Below are positions 55,563-64,000 of a stretch of DNA of 64,000 nucleotides, piece by piece. The position numbers and the translations under genes were made by a program. Position 1 is the first letter of the stretch. Each line of letters opens with the position of its first letter. The notes under the pieces were generated by a model. That model saw only the letters and a list, made by a program, of their open reading frames with translations, was not told the origin of the DNA and searched no databases. Origin of the DNA: Isoetes taiwanensis (Eukaryota > Streptophyta > Lycopodiopsida > Isoetales > Isoetaceae); NCBI GenBank assembly GCA_021234155.1, contig JAJEKV010000291.1:252001-316000 (forward strand). The letters are read 5' to 3'.

Positions 55563-58500
55563 ATGAAGATTTTGAAAGCACAGAGGAGGTCAAGTAGTTC
55601 TGGAGAAGGAGAGACATCAAGACAAGGTAGTAATGCTAACAAGAAAAAAGATAGCATCATCACCACGGGACGTGTTATTCTGAGTGATTCGTCCTCTGAT
55701 GAGGAGATTCACTCTTCTCATTCTGTCGATTCTTCTGATGATGACAAAGATGATCAAAAAGGTGGTTCTGCGGAGGAGACCGAACTATCTTATCGTGTTC
55801 AGTTCAAGAAGTTAACAAAATCTGATGTAAGTTCTTTTTTTTTTCTAATCTATGTTTTCTTTTCTCTAGTTATGGCAAAAAAATAATCAGGTCAGATATT
55901 TGTTTCCCTTACTTAATTGCTCAAAGTATATTATGGTGGATAATTGTATCAGATTCATTTCAAAGCCTATTTCAAAGCCAGCACCTGCTTAAGAATCGTT
56001 TCCAGAGGCATTACTTGTAGTTCCTTCTAGTTTGGCAGTCCCAGCAGGTCCTTGCCTTGTTTTAAGAAGGCACTAGATTTCCTCACGCCATCCTCCTTTT
56101 CTTCTCTCCTCTTGCTGCTTGGGCAACTTACTACTTTCTAAGAATGGTAATGCTTTCGAAACAGATGACCTTTGCCCAGATATCTCATTGACTCGCAGCT
56201 TTGTGCTCAGATTCAGGTTTATTTTTGGGTTTATTTTTGGAAGTAAGCCATATGCTCTCCATTCTACTGATGGAGTAAACAGAGTAAAACACCCTAGAGC
56301 CTTTGGGAAGTATGCTGCCATTAGGGAGCACATCATCTTGTATAACATTTTTGTTATCAATAGGAACAGGCGGATAAAGCTACATGGATTCAGAGATGGC
56401 AACATGGAGGTAATTCATTTGCTTAACATGTTCCTTGCTGATCAGCTCACCACTCTTGCACTATTTGTTAGCTATACTTCATTAAATGTAGCATGTTCAA
56501 CTTGAGCATACTGTGCTAACAACCACATGAACCAGATCAGTGTGCTTGAACTAGTGTCTCTCCAGCCAAGTTGAAAATAACTGCAAAATCGTGCCATAAC
56601 AGTGGTTACTTTCTTCTTAGTCTTGCTGTTCGGTTAGTGCACTGGCTATTCTTCTTGTTCATTCTGATAAATACCTTCTCTGCATCTTCTAGGCTCCCAC
56701 ACTTACTGTACATTGTAACAAGAACATTCCCTAGTACAATGTTTGATTTATATAGAGTTTGTATAAGCAGTGCGTGTAAAAACTTGCATGTAGTTATAAC
56801 TCTTTGCTTTGCACATGCATCAAGGACACTTACAAACATGAATACATCTGGTTTAGGATAGTATTATCTCATTTGATTAAAGAGTTGCAAGGCCTCCTTA
56901 CTATGTCCATATTGGGCATATACGGCAATCATGGCATTCCACAAAGGTGTATCTTTCTTATGAGCAGCATTAAATAGCATCCATGCACTATCAAGGCTAT
57001 TAAAGTCACCGTAAACCTTTATCAAGGTGCTTTCCAAAGCAATGTTTGATGCAGACTCTATTGCCAGACTGTGACTGTGCAATTTTTTAACATGGGCTAA
57101 TTCTTCCTTGCCAACCCAGCTATCCAAAATGATGACAAAGATCGCGAAATCTGGCATCAGTCTTTCTAGCTTCATTTGTTGAAGTAGGTTAGCAGATATC
57201 CAACCATGCCCCATCTTAGCAAGACACGTGAAATGATAGACTAAGATATTACATCCCATCTAGAGACATAATTAAATGCTACTATGGCAGTCTCTAGACA
57301 ATTACACCTTACATACATATTGATAAGAGCATTACCTCAGTTCTCAGCAGCACTTGTGCATGGATGTGCATACCTTGGGATAATAACATATTGCAAGCAC
57401 ATGCACAGAAAATTCCAATGCATGTGCAGGAATTTGGGAGCATACCCTCGAGCTGCATTTGTTGAAAGAGTTGGAGAGCTTCTTTGCTGGAAATCATTAT
57501 GGTTCTGTCTGAAATTTAAACGATACATTGAGTTTATTTGCATGCTTGAAACGAGACCCTTATTTGTTTCAGTCATCCGCATGTTTTTGTTAATAGATTA
57601 AAATGCCTTTGGCTTGTTATCTCGGGAATGCAAGGCTGGATTTAAAAGTTGCATCCATGATGACTGAAGTGTTGAGTGACTGTTAGGATTAAGCTTACCA
57701 GGAACATGTCTTTAACCCCAGGTCCTATGAACAAGGGCAGTAACAAGGTTTAGACAAATGCCATTTGGTCTACAACCGTTGCCTAACTTTATGCATCCTG
57801 GGTTCATTTTCTTGCAGGAGATATTGCCTAACTTTGAATGCTAGGTTCTTTTCTTGCAGGAGACTTTGGTGCAAGACAATCTTAAAAGCTCCATTTCTCG
57901 AATTTGGCCATCCATCTTTATGGGTCAAACCATTCAGCATACAATTTACTCCATGCTTACGTTGCATTAAAGTTTCATGGTGTCACGTATTCTACATCAA
58001 TTATGAAGGAACTAGAAATAATATATCTAGATTAGTTTTGAAGGGTTAAAAACAATATGTTATTAGTACAGTTCAATTGATCATTCGAGTTGTGTTATTT
58101 TTCTAAATTGATGAAATTTTATTTTTCCAGGTGTACTATTACAAAGGAATGCCCTATCTTGATGATGCAGTGAAGGAATTCATGGAGCAAGCAACAAATG
58201 GTATGAAGGCTTACTGTCATGAGAGCAATAAGACTTGGCGTCAAGTTAAGGCACGTCATCGAGAATGTGCAATAAGGTATATAATTGACAACTTTGGTCA
58301 TGGTTTGAACGAGGCAAAACTTAACAGATTACTGGCAAAGAGATGGAGACACCACAGGTGATTCCTTTCTCTTTGCTTTTCTTTTCTTTGCTCTTTTTTT
58401 TTTTTTATTATTAGTTACTTTTCTTCGTTGATAATTGACATTGATCATAAATAGAGATAACTTGCGAAGAAAAGTGCGAGCTGGAAAAGATTGTCGTCCT

Positions 58501-58641
58501 TTAAAAGTAAGCAAAGAATGTTGGGAAAGATTCGTTGAGCAATGTGGTCAAGTATACCAACGTCAAAAAGATGCAGCCGCTAGACGAAATAGGAGGCAAC
58601 GTACTGGTTCTGGTGGAGATGCATCTATTAGATCCAAGTTT
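55563..58641 (+). CDS. Gene with plant transposase_24-like region
   Basis: Exons 55563-55826, 58131-58357 and 58455-58641 join in phase with GT-AG borders. The product starts with a Ser/Asp/Lys-rich segment (SSSGEGETSRQ, SDSSSDEE). It continues with VKEFMEQATNGMKAYCH and NRLLAKRWRHHRDNLRRK, then VSKECWERFVEQCGQVY with ARRNRRQRTGSGG. The last part has the W-x-x-x-V ... RN-x-x-R ... GS pattern of the plant En/Spm-associated transposase_24 (PF03004-like) family, which includes domesticated members. A further exon-like block at 58729-58838 (FPVDDLMQKIKDDGGYDVW) is out of phase with the expected acceptor. The 2.3-kb first intron holds a PPR fragment and repeat copy 2. Function is unknown. Confidence 0.5.
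56606..57500 (-). pseudogene. PPR protein gene fragment
   Basis: On the minus strand: EALQLFQQMQLEGMLPNS with CACACNMLLSQGMHIHAQVL, then ALESTLIKVYGDFNSLDSAW, NAMIAVYAQYGHSKEALQLF, a TAA, and after it, in the same frame, MFVSVLDACAKQRV and VTMYSKCGSLEDAEKVF. These are four to five PLS-type pentatricopeptide repeats, organelle RNA-binding in intact proteins. An internal stop, a frame change near 57270 and truncation at both ends mark a pseudogene. It lies antisense inside the first intron of the 55563 gene. Confidence 0.85.
57499..57865. repeat. ~400-bp direct repeat, copy 2
   Basis: Second copy of 54897-55264. Its left edge abuts the PPR fragment, so the duplication and the PPR insertion may be one event. 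Confidence 0.9.
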
Positions 58642-58859
58642 GTAAGTACTATTTCATTTTTATATTATTATACAAGATACTATTTCTCATTTTAATTTTT
58701 TTATTTCAATCTTTGTATGGTTTTCAGATTGGGGTAGTTTTCCTGTTGATGATTTGATGCAAAAAATCAAAGATGATGGTGGATATGATGTGTGGAAGAA
58801 AAAAATGTTGAAAAAGGTCATGAAGTACAAAAGGTAGAAAGAATGATAATTTATTTTTA

Positions 58860-59385
58860 GCACACCAGCCCTACCGGGCCTACAACCTTTCTTGCAATTC
58901 TAGCCTATCCACGTAGCACCTCCACCTCATCAAAAACTGACGTGGAATTAGTTTTTACCGTTAGATCTTCTCTTTTTTAGATCTAGGGCTAGGGAAATTA
59001 GATAATAGCCTAAAAATAGGCATGGAGATGGAAGAAGCCACGGAATAACTTCTCATTGCGTGGAGTTGCTCTTCCTCGCGAGCTTGGAAGTGCTCGGCCA
59101 GAAGTTTTTCAAGGAACGAGGGTAAAATGATTTGTTGTCGGACAAAGAAACCCCATTTCTTCCCGATTTGCCCCCCATAGCCAACTCTAGCGCCTCCTTT
59201 CTTCAATACTGCGCATTCAATATCCATAAGCCTTAAAAGTTGTATCAATCAATCACCGCCTTTTCCCAAATCTTTTGTCTTTCCCACGGTGTTTGCGGCA
59301 TTTTTGAATTGGAACCATGCGGTTGTTGATGCCGCCTCGGAGTAAAGAAGATCGGCATCAAGCGAGATGTTTGCAGTGCGTAGAT
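58860..59385. other. No supported gene
   Basis: Opposite-strand short frames only. The phrase GACGTGGAATTAG near 58941 and a run of purine-rich sequence are unremarkable. Confidence 0.4.
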
Positions 59386-59585
59386 GCGGCTATGGCACGG
59401 CATTATGATCTGACCCATCACGATCTTTGCCGGAGCAGATTCTAGAGATAAGAGGCGAAATTGTTTTGAGCATGTGCACAGTGTCCGTAGTGCGGCTATG
59501 ACATTATGATGCGGGGCCATCACGATCTTTGGAGCGGATTCTCGGAGATAAGAGGCGAAATTATTTTGAGCATGTGCACAGGTAT
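59385..59585. repeat. ~95-bp tandem duplication
   Basis: GAGATAAGAGGCGAAATTGTTTTGAGCATGTGCACAG at about 59443 recurs at 59547 with A for G. CATCACGATCTTTG precedes both copies. Confidence 0.85.
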
Positions 59586-59954
59586 ATGATAATCCAACCC
59601 TCTATCGATCACCGGGCTACAATGGGTATTTTGTTTTCTATTTTGTTGCGGTTTTGGAATTGTGAAGTCGAGAAGAGGGTATTGCGGTGTGGTTGTTTAG
59701 ATGTGTGCATCTGCAGCCCGTGGTGCATTTTCTTATGGCTCAAATATCTTTGAGCTTGATTAAATGGATGATGCGGGTAAAATGGCCACTCTTTTTGCAG
59801 CATAATAAAGCTTCTTACTTACAAGAGAGTACCATGGGAACAATTGAGGAGATGTCGTAGCTTCTTCACAAGGTCGTGTTCGGGAAAAGGAATAAAAGTG
59901 CTTATGCGGTTTATCAAGCACCACCTTTCCAATGAGGCCAATAAATGTAAGGAC

Positions 59955-60115
59955 ATGAACCCTATCCCGTTGTCAAAGGTTGAGCCAGCATCCAAGATTG
60001 CAGAAAGATTCTGCACAGGTGGCATGTCTTTGGGTGCTCTATCCTGGGAAACACATGAGGCAAATGAATAGAATTGGTGGAAAATCAAATTCTGGAGAAG
60101 GTGGTGAGGTACCAA
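59955..60115 (+). pseudogene. Ferredoxin-dependent glutamate synthase fragment
   Basis: [18 protein letters not shown] and [17 protein letters not shown] match the conserved start of the FMN-binding synthase domain of Fd-GOGAT. A frame change with loss of a few residues follows, then [15 protein letters not shown]. That block normally holds the FMN site and leads on to the 3Fe-4S cysteines, which are not seen. About 50 codons remain, with a TAG in the first frame. Intact enzymes are plastid proteins of about 1,600 residues. This is a small gene fragment, possibly transposon-carried. Confidence 0.85.
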
Positions 60116-60789
60116 ATGCCCTTTTTATCTCCGATTCTTATGTGCACATATTTATACTTCTTACAAGACAGGGATGCGGTGGCGTTGCCGCCGCATTAGT
60201 TAAATGCTAAATAATTTTAATAGATTAGGCTTCAATAGGACTGGTCGTATCCTTCCAGATCCATGGCAAAGGCTGCATATCCCATTTCTGTAACAAAAAT
60301 TGCAGTTCCACAACCAGCATAACATGCTACATATTAAGCAGCCTGTAGCCAAGAGCCTTTCCATGTTTGCTGGATTTGAGACCTAAACTCGAGACATTAT
60401 TTGCAAGACTAAAGCTAAGTTTTTGAAGACCAATATATGTAGCCCTTCTTCCAACTTCCTGAAGAGACAACACCAGCGAAAACAAAATAGCATTGAATGA
60501 AAGATAGATAAACCATAGGAGTGTTGAAAATGTGAGTCATGTCATATTATAAGGAAGTTAGAAAATTGTCATCTTATATTCATGAGAAGCAGTGGCAGTG
60601 AATATATTGCAGCTAAAAAACAACCTATGAGAAGCAGTGGCAGTAGGTTGTAAAGTCAAGCACAGTTGAAGATGCAAACGAATGCATATAAGTGCTTTAT
60701 GTGCTTTATGTGCTTTTCTAAAGCAGGTATGTGAGATAAATCAAAAGTAGCAGATTTCCTTAACCAAGCCTGTGGGATATAGTTCAATA

Positions 60790-62195
60790 GACAACAGCCT
60801 CAGATTCTGGAAAGTATGCAGATTCTGGAACAATTTTGTGAAGATACAGGGCTAACAGTGAATCTAGCAAAAACAAAGATAGTCATCTTTGGACATAAGA
60901 ACAAGCATAAACCTTTCAGATATAAAGAGAAGGAGATAGAGGAAGCAACAGAATACAGATATCTAGGTTATGACGCACATGGCACAGGGAAATGGGCCAA
61001 AGGAGCTAACGCCAGATTCCAATCAGCGATAGGAAGTTACTTTAACATGAAAAACTTCTGTAACAGAAGTCGAATAACTGATTGGGACATCAAATGTTAC
61101 CTATTTAGTGCAGCAATAGCCACCACCCGGTTATGCGGGAGCGAAGCATGGGGCGGGCCGTAAAGAAACCGGGAAAAGGGGAAGGAATCTTCGTGCGGCG
61201 GGCATGCAGTGAATTGAGGTAAGAACAAACACGCCACTGACAACCATGGTCCTCGAAACAGGGCAAAGGCCGATGGAAGTGAGAGCATGGGAGAGAACCA
61301 TAAGATACCTGCTCAGAGACAACGCTGGAGACACCCAAGGGAAATTGTCCAGCATTGCAATCACCGAATCAGCAAAATCACATATCCTTGAAGGCACTGG
61401 ATGGTTCAGAGAGGTGGCAACATGGACGAGCGGATGGGACTAAACCCGAAGCGATCGATAGAAGAAGAGCAGTGGAATGAGGAGTGGGCAGACATAGCGA
61501 CAAGAGCATGGCTGCAGAGATATACAGGACCCAAGACAGACTGGCTCGTACAAGTTTTTAATCCAGACCAACAAATGGAACACCAGGTGTACCGGGATAA
61601 CATATTGGGGAAGAACAGAAGGGGGCGCACCGGGTCGATTCGGGGATGGGAAGTCACGATCTAAGAATCGAAAAAGGACAGTGGAGAGGGATAGACGGGG
61701 AGGGCGGGATATGCGAGAATTTGTGACGGGGGAAATAGAGGATGAAAACCACATGATTAACGACTGTCCGATCTATGGGGACATCAGGGACAGATATAGA
61801 AATATAAAATGGGGGGAACCAGTCCACAGGATGATGAATATGACGGAATCGTTACGGGATCTGGCAGATGCGATCCAAAGAATAATGACCAGACACAGAG
61901 AGGTACACAGTGAAAGAGGGCTTGTAATATGATCTGTACAATACGGGTCATATAGCCTCACACAAATTGCTCAGCTAAAAGCTGATTGATAACGACGCAT
62001 CACTGCACGGCCAAGAAGCCGAGGTAAAGCGGGGTGCTGGTATTAAAGGAAAAAGTCAGCCTTCAGAAAAGGCTACACTAAAACAAGCGTGATGTGCTAG
62101 TAGCACCCTTTTAGGGAGCTCGCCCATGCTACACAAGTCCAGGGGCCTTACGGCACAAGGGACATTAATGTATTCTATTCTATTCTATTCTGAAT
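60790..62195 (+). mobile_element. LINE (non-LTR) 3' fragment
   Basis: LEQFCEDTGLTVNLAKTKIV with YRYLGYDAHG and later LFSAAIATTRLCGSEAWGG is the C-terminal end of a LINE reverse transcriptase, after the catalytic FADD box. Following frames give LETGQRPMEVRAWERTIRYL and IEDENHMINDCPIYGDIRDR (the zinc-type C-terminal region). Frame breaks occur near 61165, 61440 and 61710. A 3' untranslated part ends in (TATTC)4-5 at about 62168-62191, a typical LINE tail. The catalytic core and ORF1 are missing by 5' truncation. Confidence 0.88.
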
Positions 62196-62199
62196 GATG

Positions 62200-62556
62200 C
62201 CTTAACCGCCGGACAGTTCTATTATAAGGTGAAGCAGAGTCTTAAAGAATTATTGGGGTCCAAGGATGGCTTGATCCGTCTCATATATGAGGAGAATGGA
62301 GGCAGTCAATCCCTCTGCTACAGCAATCGTTTGAAATATTTTGTATTGGGATTTTAATGCTTGAAGAATTATATTCCAAGTTGACTAGTGCTTACTTGTT
62401 GGTTTTTTGAAGATTGATTTGAGCAAGGAATTATTGACCATAATGTGGCTTCCTTGCTGGTGTAAAGGATATGATTGAAAGCCTGAATTATCATAAGAGA
62501 AAAGTTGAATGACATCTTTGCTAGGATAAGATTAAACGTGTTGTCTAGTTCTAACA
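62200..62556 (+). repeat. 5' LTR (3' part at least) of copia element
   Basis: The LTR ends ...TCTAACA at 62556, one base before the primer-binding site. Its 5' boundary is not determined because the second LTR is outside the window. Confidence 0.6.
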
Positions 62557-62557
62557 G

Positions 62558-62570
62558 TGGTATCAGAGCC
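62558..62570 (+). other. Primer-binding site, tRNA-Met(i)
   Basis: TGGTATCAGAGCC, complementary to the 3' end of initiator tRNA-Met, the standard primer of Ty1/copia elements in plants. Confidence 0.95.
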
Positions 62571-62590
62571 AATAAATCCAGGAAAGCAAG

Positions 62591-64000
62591 ATGTCTACTC
62601 GATTTGGAGCTAATCTCTTAAACTCCATAGAGGTCTTCAAAGGGGAAACAGGTTTTCATTTGGAAGCAAGGCATTCGGGGAGGTGTTAGAATTTGAAAAA
62701 GTATGGTACTTGGTTGATCCTAATCGGCCGAGTCGTGGTATCTGGAGGAGAAGAATCAAGTACTTCAACCTCTGTTGCAGGTGGTGGAGCTAGAACAGCT
62801 GCAAGTGGTGAAGGTGGAACTAATGCAGCAAGAAGAGTCACTTCAGTGGCTAGCGTGGATGCGAAGGCAAGAATAATGGAAGCTCAATCCATAATATGCC
62901 AAAAGGTGGGGACAGCTATCAAGCTAAAACTCAGAGGTAAATCCCCTGCAGAAATGTGGAAATTTATGTTAGATAATTATGAGCAAAAGTCTTCCTCTCA
63001 AATAGATGTATTGGAAAAACAGTTGAGAAAATTAAAATTGTATGAGAAAGACAATATTACTGAATTTCTGGAAAAATTTGAATCAATAATTGCTGACTTA
63101 GAGGGAGCAGGAGTTGTGTTAAATGAGGACTATCAACTTCTAGCTAGAGCAGTCTCTTATAATGCTCAGTTAGCTACTTTGTTAAGAAATGTGGCTAAAT
63201 CAAAGGAACATGCAATTAGAATGATCAGGACAGAATTTGAGCAGACCAAAGGAGATGATGAGGATGATTCAGAGGCCATGTTTGTCAAACAGAAAAAAGG
63301 CAAGAAGGTCTTTAGTAAAAAACAAATTGGTCCATGTTTTAACTGTGATGCTTATGGCCACCTTAAAATAAATTGTCCTAAACTTGGAAAGGAAGTTATT
63401 TGTTATAATTGTGAGGGTAAAGGTAGCAACCAACTGCTCAAGTCCAAAAAGAGGGAAAGGGAAGAAATTTGAAGGTAAAGGATCCAAGGCTAAGCCTAGC
63501 CTAAATATTGCTCGAGAAACAAGCCAAGAGGAAGATGAGCAGGATGAAGACATTGAGGTAAATATGTCTAAGGCTTGTTCTAAGATTAATACAAAATTTG
63601 ACACTGATGCTCTTATCTTAGATTCAGGAGCTGAGAGATCCGTGACAGGAAGCTCAGAAATGCTAAAAAAATGCCAGAGAAAAGAAGGAGGACATGTACA
63701 GTTTGGAAATGGGGAATTAAGAAGAATTGAGAGTGCTGGAGTTCTGGAGTTGTTTGACCTAGAAGGCAAAGCTGTAAAGCTAAAAAATGTGTTGTGCATA
63801 CCAGGATTGATAAGAAATCTTATTTCAATATGCCAGTTAGTTGATCTTGGCTATAAAGTGGTGTTTGAAAAACTTCATTGTAATATTTTTCTTGGTAATA
63901 AAAAAATGTTTGTGGGAAAAAGAGTTGGAAATTTATATGGATTAAACAGACAACATTTGATGTCCAGTATCAATTTGCTGACTTATCCATCTCTGAAAAA
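62591..64000 (+). mobile_element. Ty1/copia gag-protease region, truncated by window
   Basis: From ATG 62591 the frame reads MSTRFGANLLNSIEVFKGE, then VLEFEKVWYLVDPNRPSRG in a neighbouring frame, then returns. The main gag frame (62693-63472) has the copia core (MWKFMLDNYEQKSS, LEKQLRKLKLYEKDNITEFL) and a CFNCDAYGHLKINC zinc knuckle. A second knuckle is broken by a small deletion near 63420-63430. Beyond it the protease has ILDSGAERSVTG, and the pre-integrase block follows (VLCIPGLIRNLISICQLVDL). Integrase and reverse transcriptase lie beyond the edge. Two gag frame breaks plus the knuckle deletion make this copy defective. Confidence 0.92.

Noticed and set aside
56119-56505. 128-codon plus-strand frame
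   Set aside because: No domain recognised and no splice support. It sits within the long intron beside repeat sequence.
63269-63799. 176-codon minus-strand frame
   Set aside because: It is antisense to the clear copia zinc-knuckle and protease coding sequence.

Overview
This is nuclear DNA of a land plant. The evidence is a spliced WRKY gene with the conserved intron inside its DNA-binding domain, a five-exon SMP/C2 membrane-contact protein, PPR, LRR and Fd-glutamate-synthase fragments, TNP2-type CACTA and copia elements, telobox-like CCCTAA repeats and plant TATA boxes. Genes are sparse and transposon-rich sequence fills the gaps. A bacterial-type ParB/DNA-methyltransferase gene and unfamiliar transposase families make a seed-free plant (fern, lycophyte or bryophyte) my guess, but the sequence does not prove the taxon.

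0-11 kb: an imperfect tandem duplication. The second unit (5918-~11010) carries an intact three-exon WRKY gene with a TATA box. The first unit (1-~5025) keeps the same ends but only the last ~65 codons of WRKY. Its middle is replaced by a tandem SINE-like array, and it is further interrupted by a 2486-bp transposon whose 8-bp target duplication is proved by the paralogous empty site. A 280-bp MITE (6909-7188) also has a local empty-site paralogue. 11-12 kb holds Helitron-helicase, tRNA-like and 5S-rRNA-like relics.

12-25 kb: mostly gene-free, with one well-supported gene on the minus strand (15341-17311; SMP domain plus one C2 domain). 25.5-31.4 kb: a CACTA element on the minus strand. It has a CACTACAAG terminus, TGTGTCA subterminal repeats and a spliced but damaged TNP2 transposase, and upstream of that a broken SET-domain reading frame that looks captured. 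32.7-35.7 kb: a complete, very young, coding-less LTR retrotransposon (354-bp LTRs, AAGAT target duplication, tRNA-Asp-type PBS).

38-53.4 kb is the unusual part. A degraded DDE transposase (minus) and a ParB-like + beta-class amino-methyltransferase gene (plus, five or more exons) diverge from a cluster of 16-18-bp perfect palindromes (GTGTATTC-CG-GAATACAC type). The same palindromes recur inside the methyltransferase introns but not its exons. Downstream come a small ORF, a frame-broken histone H3/CENH3-like gene starting MARTKQTTR, an unknown acidic protein gene, a coiled-coil gene with its own TATA box, and a second broken transposase-like gene. Seven hairpins of 62-67 bp, sharing CACACGACGCGAA arms but with unrelated loops, lie between and around these genes. 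I regard the palindromes, hairpins, methyltransferase and H3-like gene as the best candidate for something undescribed. That they form one element or system is inference.

53.9-64 kb: LRR and PPR pseudogene fragments, a gene with a plant transposase_24-like region, an Fd-GOGAT fragment, a LINE 3' end with a (TATTC)n tail, and the 5' part of a Ty1/copia element (tRNA-Met PBS, gag, protease) that runs off the window.
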